15,705 bases of DNA from CAZVTU01 sp964630295 (GTDB taxonomy: Bacteria; Patescibacteriota; Minisyncoccia; Minisyncoccales; RBG-13-42-11), in contig CAZVTU010000008.1 of NCBI GenBank assembly GCA_964630295.1, positions 1-15,705 of the forward strand, in the 5' to 3' direction. Positions 1 to 7,162 of this stretch are shown here, one piece after another. The translations under genes were made by a program, and so were the position numbers. The notes beneath the pieces were generated by a model. That model had not been told where the DNA came from. It was given only the letters and a program-made list of their open reading frames with translations, and searched no databases. Positions within the stretch are counted from its first letter, which is position 1; each line of letters starts with the position of its first letter.

Positions 1-194
1 ATATTGGCTCAGAAAAGGAAGTATGCGCTCTTTTAGTTGGAAAATATAATGGTAAGGTAAAACCTAACCCAAAAGAAGTAGCTGATTGGAAGTGGGTTGA
101 CATTAAAACTCTCAAAGATAATCTAAAGAAAAACCCGGGAGAATATGCTCCCTGGTTAAAACTTGCTTTAAAATATTATGAAAAGCGCAAATAA
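1..194 (+). CDS. idi: Isopentenyl-diphosphate delta-isomerase type 1, C-terminal fragment
   Basis: Partial gene: the 5' end lies outside the window, the first whole codon is at position 3, and the TAA is at 192-194. The enzyme interconverts isopentenyl and dimethylallyl diphosphate in the cytosol and feeds isoprenoid synthesis. About 63 residues remain. They include the E-x-E-V-C signature (codons 12-26), whose two glutamates match the metal-binding pair of type 1 (Nudix-fold) IDI, then an N-P-x-E-V-x-D-W-x-W-V block and a C-terminal A-P-W-L-K-L segment, all in the family order. The catalytic Cys/His region is upstream and cannot be checked. The gene overlaps the next one by 17 bases, so the two are probably co-transcribed. 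A generic Nudix hydrolase is the alternative, but the E-x-E-V-C plus W-V pattern favours IDI. Confidence 0.8.
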   Translation, partial: IGSEKEVCALLVGKYNGKVKPNPKEVADWKWVDIKTLKDNLKKNPGEYAPWLKLALKYYEKRK

Positions 195-621
195 AATACT
201 TGAGTATCAAACTAAGAGCGAATTCGATTTTATTGATATTACTGAAGAAGTAGAAAATTTTGTGAAAGAAAGTGAAATTAAAAATGGTTTAGTCAATATT
301 CAAACTCTCCATACAACCTGTGCTTTAATTTTGAATGAAAATGAACCCTTACTTTTGGAAGATATTAAAGCAAACCTGGAAAAAACCGCTCCTAAAAATC
401 TGAATTACCGACACGATAATTTTAATGAAAGAACGGTAAATGTCTGCCCAAATGAGTGTATTAATGGACACTCACATTGTAAAGCAATTCATTTGCCGGT
501 AAATATCACTTTGAATCTTATTGACGGTAAAATGCAACTCGGTCAGTGGCAAAGAATAATGATGTTAGAACTTGACCGATCTCGTCCAAGAAAAGTCCAA
601 ATCCAAATAATCGGAGAATAG
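178..621 (+). CDS. yjbQ: YjbQ/UPF0047 family protein (secondary thiamine-phosphate synthase type)
   Basis: 147 residues, the usual length for this single-domain family. Conserved elements are visible in order: I-D-I-T near residues 19-22, H-T-T at 45-47 followed by N-E-x-E-P (53-57), H79, the N-G-H-S-H block (96-100), and G-Q-W-Q-R-I (122-127) before a C-terminal acidic/Arg stretch. These His and Glu residues are the family's putative metal and active-site positions. Members are small trimeric cytosolic proteins. Escherichia coli YjbQ has weak thiamine-phosphate synthase activity, but the physiological role is unsettled, so the function here is by homology only. The ATG at 178 lies inside the end of the idi gene, a 17-base overlap, and no SD is visible. 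The family's N-terminus fits this start. The gene ends just before a strong terminator. Confidence 0.85.
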   Translation: MKSANKILEYQTKSEFDFIDITEEVENFVKESEIKNGLVNIQTLHTTCALILNENEPLLLEDIKANLEKTAPKNLNYRHDNFNERTVNVCPNECINGHSHCKAIHLPVNITLNLIDGKMQLGQWQRIMMLELDRSRPRKVQIQIIGE

Positions 622-640
622 AATATTTAATTGAATTGTT

Positions 641-672
641 AAAACTGGCGGCGAAGGCCGCCAGTTTTGTTT
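641..672 (+). terminator. Rho-independent terminator, probably bidirectional
   Basis: A perfect 12-bp stem: AAAACTGGCGGC (641-652), loop GAAG (653-656), GCCGCCAGTTTT (657-668), then GTTT. The stem core is GC-rich and is flanked by A's on the left and T's on the right, so it can act on both strands. It separates the idi-yjbQ unit from the next gene. Confidence 0.85.
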
Positions 673-673
673 A

Positions 674-702
674 TTGCTATTCTTGGGAAAATTAAGTAAA
701 AT
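674..702 (+). promoter_or_regulatory. Candidate sigma70-type promoter of the long operon
   Basis: TTGCTA (674-679), a 17-base spacer, then TAAAAT (697-702), matching 4/6 and 5/6 of the consensus boxes. The expected start point is near 709, which is the A of the next ATG, so the message could be leaderless. The site follows directly on the terminator. It was judged by eye only, and an AT-rich background makes chance matches common. Confidence 0.45.
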
Positions 703-708
703 TTAATA

Positions 709-1722
709 ATGGTTAATTTAAAAAAACCTATGGTAATTGAAAAAATTTTAAAACAATTAACACCAGAGAGAGTAAAAAAAGAAGTCGAAGAAGTGAAAAA
801 GATAAAATTACCTTTGGAAATAAAGAAACTATCCAACGATTACGAAAAATTTGGAGACTTAAATAGGAATGAATATCTTTGGCAATGGATATACAGAGGG
901 ACAAAGATTTTTACCGGTAAGAGAATTAAAAAAAAATATCGGGAACCTCTTTTAAAAGCTAAAGTATTAATATTTATGTTTGATACCTTCTTAGATGATA
1001 TCGCTGATAAGGCAAAATTTAGAAAAAAACAATTGCTTGAAGAGATATTAAAAGTTCCTTTCTATCAGAAATATATAGAATTTAAAAAATTAAATAAAAC
1101 CGATAAAGAACGTATCAAATTTGTAATTAGAATTTGGAGAGAAATTAATAAAACAATTAGAAGATTTCCTAGATATCGAGAGTTTAAGGATGTTTTTAGG
1201 TATGATATTCTTCAATTACTAAATACAGTAAGATATTCTTATTTAATACAAAAAAATCGCTCTTTACTTAATGTAACCGAAGGTTGGTTATATTTTCCTC
1301 ATAGCATGCAGGTTCTTACAAATTTAACACTTGAATTGATGTGTTTACCCGAATTCGATGTAAAAGAAACGGGAAAATTAAGAGAGCTGGGATGGAAAGC
1401 GCAACAAATGTCAAGAATTGGTAATTGGGTAAGCACTTGGGAACGAGAAATAGAAGAAAACGATTTTACTAGTGGCATCTTTATTTACGCTTTAAATAGT
1501 GGCGTGATAAAAGTTGAAAACCTTAATAAACAAAATAAATCAAAGATTATAAATAAAATAAAAAAAGCAAAAATTGAAAATAAGCTTCTGAAGGAATGGG
1601 AAAAAAATTATTGGGAAATTAAAAAAATAAGTAAAAAAATTAAATCAATTAATGTTAAAGAGATTCCTAACACCCTAAAAAAAATAATATTTTTCCATTT
1701 AAGCAGTAAGGGATATAAATGA
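709..1722 (+). CDS. Class I terpene-synthase-like protein
   Basis: 337 residues, largely alpha-helical and Lys-rich, cytosolic, with no signal peptide. Two metal-binding motifs of class I terpene cyclases are present. The first is aspartate-rich D-D-I-A-D at residues 96-100, preceded by F-M-F-D-T-F-L. The second is an NSE/DTE-type triad N239-x3-T243-x3-E247. The spacing of about 143 residues between them is close to that in bacterial sesquiterpene cyclases. The overall length also fits. There is no second DDxxD, so a chain-elongating prenyl synthetase is less likely, and there are no paired DxxxD motifs of squalene/phytoene synthases. I do not see a clear RY pair near the C-terminus. The expected reaction would be ionisation of a prenyl diphosphate, with unknown product. 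An IDI gene lies about 500 bases upstream across a terminator. The histidine kinase gene follows after 4 bases. No SD is visible; Met8 at 730 is an alternative start. Confidence 0.6.
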   Translation: MVNLKKPMVIEKILKQLTPERVKKEVEEVKKIKLPLEIKKLSNDYEKFGDLNRNEYLWQWIYRGTKIFTGKRIKKKYREPLLKAKVLIFMFDTFLDDIADKAKFRKKQLLEEILKVPFYQKYIEFKKLNKTDKERIKFVIRIWREINKTIRRFPRYREFKDVFRYDILQLLNTVRYSYLIQKNRSLLNVTEGWLYFPHSMQVLTNLTLELMCLPEFDVKETGKLRELGWKAQQMSRIGNWVSTWEREIEENDFTSGIFIYALNSGVIKVENLNKQNKSKIINKIKKAKIENKLLKEWEKNYWEIKKISKKIKSINVKEIPNTLKKIIFFHLSSKGYK

Positions 1723-1726
1723 ATTT

Positions 1727-3337
1727 ATGCTTTTAGGTTTTAATGATAATTATAACTTAATACATTATACCTTTCTTTTTATAATTAATGTTGGCGCTCT
1801 AGGATTAAGCTTTTGGGTTTATCTAGCTGGACGCCAAAAAATAGAAAACCGTTTTTTCTTATTGCTAACCATTTTTCTTCTTTTTTGGATCGATGGCGGT
1901 TATTTATTTTCAATTTTAAAGGATTTCACTCAGGCATTATTTCTTGGGAGATTAATTCTTGGAATGGTTTGTCTCTTTTTAATTAGTTTATATTTCTTCT
2001 TAAAATATTTTCCCATCAAAGATAAAAAAGAACAAAAAACAATAGATACAATAATTCTTTTATCGGGATTTATTATTTTCTTTGTAACAATCTTTACTAA
2101 TTTTGTTGTAAGAAATGTAGAATTAACACAGTGGGGAAATAATCCAATTTACCATCCCATTGGAAGAATTATATTCTATGGAACAATCATTATTATTGCC
2201 ATTCTAATTTTATTTAAATTGTTTCTGAAATATTCTTATTTAACTAAAAATGAAAAAATAAAAGTTCAATATTTTCTTATAGGACTCTCGATTTTTATAG
2301 TAATAAATCTTTTTTTTAATGTGGCTCTTCCTCTTTGGCGAGGCACAATCCAATATTGGCAATTTGGAAATTATTCAGCTATTTTTCTTATTGGATTTAC
2401 CGCTTATGCGATTGTAAAAAGAGAGTTGTTTGGAATAAAGGTAATATTAACAGAAGTTTTGGTTGGGGTTATTGCTATTTTGTTATTAGTTCAGGTTCTT
2501 GTTTCAGAATCATTATTAGAATATCTCTGGAAGGGAGGATTATTTGTTCTCTTTTTGATTTTTGGTTATTTTTTAATTCAAAGTGTTATTCGAGAAATTA
2601 AACGGCGGGCCGAACTTCAAAAACTCTATGAACAGGTTAATAGATTAAGCAAAACGAAGTCGGAATTTATTTCCATTGCCTCTCATCAACTGAGAACGCC
2701 TTTAACAGCAATTAAAGGATACATTTCAATGATGTTGGAAAAAACTTACGGTAAATTACCACCAAAAATGAAAAAGCCTTTGGAAAACATTTACATTTCT
2801 AATGAAAGATTGATAAAATTAGTAAATGACCTTTTGAATGTTTCTCGAATTGAAGCCGGTAGAATGAAATTAAAATTAGAAAAAGCTTCGATAGAAGAAA
2901 TAATTTCTAGCGTAATAGAAGAATTAGAAAATGAGGCAAAAAACAAAAAAATTTACTTAAAATTTAGTAAACCCCTCAAAAAATTGCCCAAAATTTCGAT
3001 AGACAAAGATAAATTTAGGCAAGTAGTAATGAATGTGATTGATAATGCTATAAGGTATACCGAAAAAGGAGGGATAACCGTAAAAGCTAAAGATTTAAAA
3101 TCAAAAATTCAAATTATTATTTCTGATACGGGGGCTGGATTAACTAAGGATGAATTATCTAAAATGTTTGAAAGTTTTTCTCGGGGAACGGCCGGAACTC
3201 AGCTTTATACTGAAGGAGTGGGGCTTGGTTTATATGTAGCTAAAAAGTTTACTGAAATGCATCGAGGAAAAATTTGGGCAGAATCAGAAGGAAAAGGAAA
3301 AGGCTCGACTTTTTATATTGAATTGCCAATAAAATAA
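1727..3337 (+). CDS. Multi-pass membrane sensor histidine kinase (7TM-type N-terminus)
   Basis: 536 residues. The first 290 or so hold roughly eight or nine hydrophobic segments (near 11-33, 43-63, 70-92, 107-127, 145-167, 179-200, 217-231, 240-262, 269-287). This resembles the N-terminal multi-TM sensor region of HisKA_7TM-type kinases. A short coiled linker (288-312) leads to the dimerisation and phosphoacceptor helix with H320 in S-H-Q-L-R-T-P-L. The ATPase domain follows: N-box with N436 and N440, G1 box D467-T-G-A-G, F-box F481-x2-F484, and G2 box G497-V-G-L-G-L. All catalytic motifs look intact, so it should autophosphorylate. No PAS or HAMP domain is evident. The stimulus is unknown. 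The response regulator starts 1 base after the stop codon, so the two form a pair. The gene sits inside a cell-wall operon, which suggests but does not prove an envelope-related signal. Confidence 0.9.
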   Translation: MLLGFNDNYNLIHYTFLFIINVGALGLSFWVYLAGRQKIENRFFLLLTIFLLFWIDGGYLFSILKDFTQALFLGRLILGMVCLFLISLYFFLKYFPIKDKKEQKTIDTIILLSGFIIFFVTIFTNFVVRNVELTQWGNNPIYHPIGRIIFYGTIIIIAILILFKLFLKYSYLTKNEKIKVQYFLIGLSIFIVINLFFNVALPLWRGTIQYWQFGNYSAIFLIGFTAYAIVKRELFGIKVILTEVLVGVIAILLLVQVLVSESLLEYLWKGGLFVLFLIFGYFLIQSVIREIKRRAELQKLYEQVNRLSKTKSEFISIASHQLRTPLTAIKGYISMMLEKTYGKLPPKMKKPLENIYISNERLIKLVNDLLNVSRIEAGRMKLKLEKASIEEIISSVIEELENEAKNKKIYLKFSKPLKKLPKISIDKDKFRQVVMNVIDNAIRYTEKGGITVKAKDLKSKIQIIISDTGAGLTKDELSKMFESFSRGTAGTQLYTEGVGLGLYVAKKFTEMHRGKIWAESEGKGKGSTFYIELPIK

Positions 3338-3338
3338 T

Positions 3339-3710
3339 ATGAAAAAAAAGAAAATTCTAATAGTAGAAGACGAAAAGATTTTAGCTGATATGTATCGAGA
3401 TAAATTTACTCAAGCTGGTTTTGAAGTAATTTTAGCTGATTCAGCTGAAGAGGGTTTAAAAGTCACCAAAAAAGAAATGCCAGATTTAATTCTTTTAGAC
3501 ATTTTATTACCAAGAGAAAACGGAATTGGCTTTCTAAAGAGATTAAAAAAAGATCCCAAATTGTCCTCGATTCCAGTAGTGGCTTTCTCAAATTACGATG
3601 ATCCTGAAACAAAAAAGGAAGCTTATGAATTGGGGGCTAAAGATTATTTAATTAAAACCAGCTATACTCCAAAAGAAATTATCGAAAAAGTAAAAAGTTA
3701 TCTTAGATGA
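3339..3710 (+). CDS. Receiver-only response regulator
   Basis: 123 residues, a single CheY-like receiver domain. The acidic pocket E10-D11, phosphoacceptor D54 (in L-L-D-I-L-L-P), switch residue S84 and K106 are all present. There is no DNA-binding or enzymatic output domain before the stop. It must therefore act by protein-protein contact or as a phosphorelay intermediate, and cannot be a transcription factor by itself. It is presumably phosphorylated by the kinase encoded immediately upstream (1-base gap). Its TGA overlaps the aspS start in an ATGA arrangement, tying it to translational coupling with the genes that follow. The partner or target of the phosphorylated form cannot be read from the sequence. 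Confidence 0.92.
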   Translation: MKKKKILIVEDEKILADMYRDKFTQAGFEVILADSAEEGLKVTKKEMPDLILLDILLPRENGIGFLKRLKKDPKLSSIPVVAFSNYDDPETKKEAYELGAKDYLIKTSYTPKEIIEKVKSYLR

Positions 3711-5104
3711 AAAGAATATTAAATACTGAAACAATTAAATATCGAGGAAAATTAGTTAAAGTTTGTGGCTGGATAAATACCAGGAGAGACCACGGGAAAA
3801 TAATCTTTATTGATTTGAGAGATAAAAGTGGAATTCTCCAATTAGTTTTTACGCCCCAGAATAAAAATATTTATGATTTAGCCCAAAAGTTAAGGCCAGA
3901 ATGGGTTATTTCCGTTGAGGGGAGATTAAAGGAAAGACCTAAGGGGATGCAAAATCCTAAAATTGAAACTGGGAAAATAGAATTAGAGGCAGAAAAATTA
4001 GAGGTGTTAGCTAAAGCTAAAACTTTACCTATTTCCATTGATACCTCGGGGTATGAAATTTCAGAAGAAAAAAGGTTAAAATACCGTTATTTAGATTTAA
4101 GAAGAGAGAGGTTAAAAAGGAATTTAATTTTCAGACAGAAAGTAATTCAATTTATGAGAGAGTTTTTAATTAAAGAAGGGTTTGTTGAAGTAGAAACACC
4201 AATTTTAACTAAATCTACTCCTGAAGGGGCAAGAGATTTTTTAGTTCCTTCAAGATTGCAACCGGGTAAATTTTACGCCTTACCTCAAAGCCCTCAGCAA
4301 TTTAAACAGCTCTTAATGGTAGCAGGAGTTGAAAAATATTTCCAAATCGCTCGTTGTTTCAGAGATGAAGACCCTCGAGCTGACCGACAAGCTGAACATA
4401 CCCAATTAGATATTGAAATGTCATTTACTGAACAAAATGAAATCTTAAGTTTGGTTGAGAAACTATATACTTCTTTGATAAAAAAACTTTTTCCCGAGAA
4501 AAGAATTACTAGACTCCCTTTCCCAAGAATTACTTACAAAGAAGCAATAAGAAAATATAGAACCGATAAACCTGATTTAAGAAAAAATAAAAACAATCCA
4601 GATGAGTTAGCTTTTTGTTTTATTACTGATTTTCCGATGTTTGAGTGGAAAGAAGACGAAAAAAAATGGGGTGCAATGCATCATCCTTTTACTAAACCTC
4701 AAACTGACAATATTAAAGAGATAAAAAACAATCCAGAGAAAATTTTAGCCTATCAATATGATTTTGTTTTAAATGGATATGAAATTGGTGGAGGAAGTAT
4801 TAGGACAACTAATTTAGATATTTTAACTGCTGTTTTTGAGGTACTGGGTCACAAGAAAAATGAGATTAAGAAGAAATTTAGTAATTATTTTGAGGCTTTT
4901 AGCTACGGTGTACCACCCCATGGTGGAATAGCACCTGGTATTGATAGATTTTTAGCTGTATTATTTAACGAGCCCAATATCCGAGAAGTAATTGCTTTTC
5001 CTAAAACTGGAGACAATCGAGATTTAATGATGGATGCTCCTTCAGAAGTAGAAGAAAAACAATTAAAAGAACTTCACATAAAAATAACTAAACCTCAAAA
5101 ATGA
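3707..5104 (+). CDS. aspS: Aspartate--tRNA ligase lacking the GAD insertion
   Basis: 465 residues, against roughly 590 for ordinary bacterial AspRS. It charges tRNA-Asp with aspartate, and possibly also tRNA-Asn, in the cytosol. An N-terminal OB-fold anticodon-binding domain (about 1-105; G-W-I-N-T-R-R-D-H-G) precedes a class II catalytic core. Motif 1 lies around 155-170. Motif 2 has F-R-D-E-D-P-R-A-D-R (218-227). The H-H-P-F-T block is at 325-329. Motif 3 has G-I-A-P-G-I-D-R (407-414). Bacterial AspRS normally carries a GAD domain between D-K-P-D-L-R (287-292) and the D-F-P-M-F-E segment (308-313). Here only about 15 residues join them, so that domain is gone without a frameshift. Both gene ends overlap their neighbours by 4 bases (ATGA). 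Confidence 0.96.
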   Translation: MKRILNTETIKYRGKLVKVCGWINTRRDHGKIIFIDLRDKSGILQLVFTPQNKNIYDLAQKLRPEWVISVEGRLKERPKGMQNPKIETGKIELEAEKLEVLAKAKTLPISIDTSGYEISEEKRLKYRYLDLRRERLKRNLIFRQKVIQFMREFLIKEGFVEVETPILTKSTPEGARDFLVPSRLQPGKFYALPQSPQQFKQLLMVAGVEKYFQIARCFRDEDPRADRQAEHTQLDIEMSFTEQNEILSLVEKLYTSLIKKLFPEKRITRLPFPRITYKEAIRKYRTDKPDLRKNKNNPDELAFCFITDFPMFEWKEDEKKWGAMHHPFTKPQTDNIKEIKNNPEKILAYQYDFVLNGYEIGGGSIRTTNLDILTAVFEVLGHKKNEIKKKFSNYFEAFSYGVPPHGGIAPGIDRFLAVLFNEPNIREVIAFPKTGDNRDLMMDAPSEVEEKQLKELHIKITKPQK

Positions 5105-6075
5105 CACCGCGAGTTAAAATTTTTTTAACTGCTTTTATATTAAGTTTACCTTTTTGGTGGGGAATAAATCTTTTAGAAACTAATTTAAGAGATTTTTTTT
5201 ATTGGCAAGAGATTAGTAAAAACCCTCAAATTTTTACTGCTCAAATTGAATTGGAAAAAAAATTAGAGACTTTAAAACCTTTTCGTAACCGAGAAGTTAA
5301 AAATTTAGATATTAAAGCAAAATCAGCAATTTCAGTATTAGTAAACGATCAAGGCAAAGAAAAAATTTTATTTAAAAAAAATATTAATCAAAAACTACCG
5401 ATCGCCAGTTTAACTAAACTGATGACGTCTTTTGTTGTTTTAAAACATTATGATCTTGACAAAGAAATTACTATATCAAAAGAAGCAATTTCCCAAATGG
5501 AAAATTTAGGAAAATTAGAAATCGGAGAAAAATTTCCGGTAAAATATCTTCTGTATCCTTTATTAATGGAATCAAGTAATGACGCAGCTTTCGCCTTAGC
5601 TAATGATTATGAAGGTATGACCGAACGAGATTTCGTTAAATTGATGAGAATAGAAGCAAAAAACTTAAATTTAAATAATACTTTTTTTGATAATCCTACT
5701 GGTTTAGATCCTGAAGATTCGGGAACTGAACTAAATTTTTCAACCGCCTTTGATTTAGTAAAACTCACCAAAGAACTTCTTAAAAACCCTCTAGTTTGGG
5801 AAATTTTAGCTACGAAAAAATATACTCTTTATGGTCCAGAATTAGTAAATACCAATGAACTTTTATTTGATAACTCTATTGATTGGCAAGAAAGAATTGT
5901 AGGAGGAAAAACCGGCTACACAGAAATGTCTGGAGGTTGTATGATTCTAGTTTTGCGCGCTCCTAATAATCAAGGATATTTAATTAATGTGGTGTTAGGA
6001 ACCGATAATAATCATGCGAGATTTGAAGAAATGAAACGACTTACCAATTGGGTAGAAACAGCTTATAAATGGTAA
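5101..6075 (+). CDS. D-alanyl-D-alanine carboxypeptidase, S11 family (DacA/DacF-like)
   Basis: 324 residues, a serine penicillin-binding protein that trims the terminal D-Ala of peptidoglycan stems outside the membrane. An N-terminal hydrophobic segment (about 5-25) works as an uncleaved anchor or signal peptide. All three active-site motifs are visible: S103-L-T-K106, S158-S-N160 and K270-T-G272. The protein stops soon after the catalytic domain, so the C-terminal beta domain and amphipathic anchor of DacA-type enzymes are absent. That makes it a minimal version, probably held to the membrane by the N-terminus. It overlaps aspS by 4 bases and is followed 4 bases later by mraY, consistent with a cell-wall unit. 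Confidence 0.93.
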   Translation: MTPRVKIFLTAFILSLPFWWGINLLETNLRDFFYWQEISKNPQIFTAQIELEKKLETLKPFRNREVKNLDIKAKSAISVLVNDQGKEKILFKKNINQKLPIASLTKLMTSFVVLKHYDLDKEITISKEAISQMENLGKLEIGEKFPVKYLLYPLLMESSNDAAFALANDYEGMTERDFVKLMRIEAKNLNLNNTFFDNPTGLDPEDSGTELNFSTAFDLVKLTKELLKNPLVWEILATKKYTLYGPELVNTNELLFDNSIDWQERIVGGKTGYTEMSGGCMILVLRAPNNQGYLINVVLGTDNNHARFEEMKRLTNWVETAYKW

Positions 6076-6079
6076 CTCT

Positions 6080-7150
6080 ATGCTTTATTTACCTGAAGCA
6101 GCAATTGATGTTATAAAAATATTTACTTTAGGGGCTCTTAGTTTTATAGTTGCTTTTTTGCTGACGCCGATTTTGACTAAATTATTATATAAATACAAGC
6201 TTTGGCGAAAAGAGGTTAGACAAAAAGCGATCGATGGGGGAGAAGTAGCGGTTTTTCAAAAATTTCACAAAACAGGGGAAACTCAAGTTCCTCGAATGGG
6301 TGGGATTTTAATTTGGCTAACAGTTTTAATTTTAATTTTATTCGTTTTTGGAATCTCCCAAATTACTGATATTTGGTGGTTAAAAAAACTCAATTTTTTA
6401 AGCCGGGGTCAAACTTGGCTTCCTCTTTTTGCTTTAGTCGCAGCCTCTTTGTTAGGTTTAGCTGATGATCTTTTACAGGTTTTCGGTAAAGGAAAATATA
6501 TTGGTGGAGGATTAAGTTTAAAAAAGCGCCTTCTTTTGGTTTCTTTAATTGGTTTAATTGGGGCTTTGTGGTTTTATTTTAAATTAGATTGGCATACAAT
6601 CCATGTCCCGGGAATAGGAGATTTTGAGATAGATGGGTGGTATATTCCTCTCTTCATCGTGGTAATGATGGCGGTCTACTCGGGTGGCGTAATCGATGGT
6701 TTAGATGGATTAGCTGGCGGAGCCTTTGCTTCGATTTTTGGAGCTTTTGCTGGAATAGCTTTGTTTTTAGGACAAATTGATATTGCTGCTTTTTGTGCTG
6801 CAATCTTAGGATCACTTTTAGCTTTCTTGTGGTACAATATTCCGCCAGCTAAATTTTATATGGGAGAAACAGGAATGATGGGACTATGTGCTGCCTTAAC
6901 TGTTATTGCTTTTTTAACTGACTCAGTTTTAGTTTTACCAATTATTGGATTTTTATTAGTAATTGAATCTGGATCAGTAATTTTACAACTTCTTTCTAAA
7001 AAATTCAGACATAAAAAAATATGGTTTTCTACCCCTATCCATCATCATTTTGAAGCAAAAGGCTGGCCTCACTACCAAATAACAATGAGATTCTGGATAA
7101 TTGGAGCGATAATGGCGATAATCGGGATTACCATCCGCCTCTTTGGATAA
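6080..7150 (+). CDS. mraY: Phospho-N-acetylmuramoyl-pentapeptide-transferase
   Basis: 356 residues with about ten membrane segments. It transfers phospho-MurNAc-pentapeptide from UDP to undecaprenyl phosphate, giving lipid I. Family marks: P-R-M-G-G (71-75), D129-D130, D-G-L-D-G-L-A (206-212), F-Y-M-G-E-T-G (259-265), P-I-H-H-H-F-E (319-325) and K-G-W-P (327-330). Several positions differ from the textbook motifs. The two Asn of the usual T-N-A-V-N-L-T-D-G stretch are replaced (V-Y-S-G-G-V-I-D-G), the usual M-G-D is M-G-E, and the G-T-P-T-M-G-G region reads as E-T-Q-V-P-R-M-G-G. The His triad and the other Asp residues persist, so the enzyme is probably active but belongs to a divergent branch. 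The next gene, murL, begins 12 bases later. Confidence 0.93.
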   Translation: MLYLPEAAIDVIKIFTLGALSFIVAFLLTPILTKLLYKYKLWRKEVRQKAIDGGEVAVFQKFHKTGETQVPRMGGILIWLTVLILILFVFGISQITDIWWLKKLNFLSRGQTWLPLFALVAASLLGLADDLLQVFGKGKYIGGGLSLKKRLLLVSLIGLIGALWFYFKLDWHTIHVPGIGDFEIDGWYIPLFIVVMMAVYSGGVIDGLDGLAGGAFASIFGAFAGIALFLGQIDIAAFCAAILGSLLAFLWYNIPPAKFYMGETGMMGLCAALTVIAFLTDSVLVLPIIGFLLVIESGSVILQLLSKKFRHKKIWFSTPIHHHFEAKGWPHYQITMRFWIIGAIMAIIGITIRLFG

Positions 7151-7162
7151 TTCAAAATACAG

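Noticed and set aside
639..836. Minus-strand open frames lying over real genes (also 7540-7722, 9482-9673, 12455-12712, 14820-15056, 15120-15302)
   Set aside because: Each is inside or across a well-supported + strand gene or a terminator, has no family motif and no promoter or terminator of its own.
2335..2601. An 88-codon + strand frame inside the histidine kinase gene
   Set aside because: It is an alternate frame of a membrane-spanning coding region with no recognisable domain.
4583..4630. A frameshift or assembly deletion in aspS explaining the missing domain
   Set aside because: The frame is intact, the joined segments read smoothly with a natural-looking Lys/Asn-rich linker, and both flanking motifs are complete.
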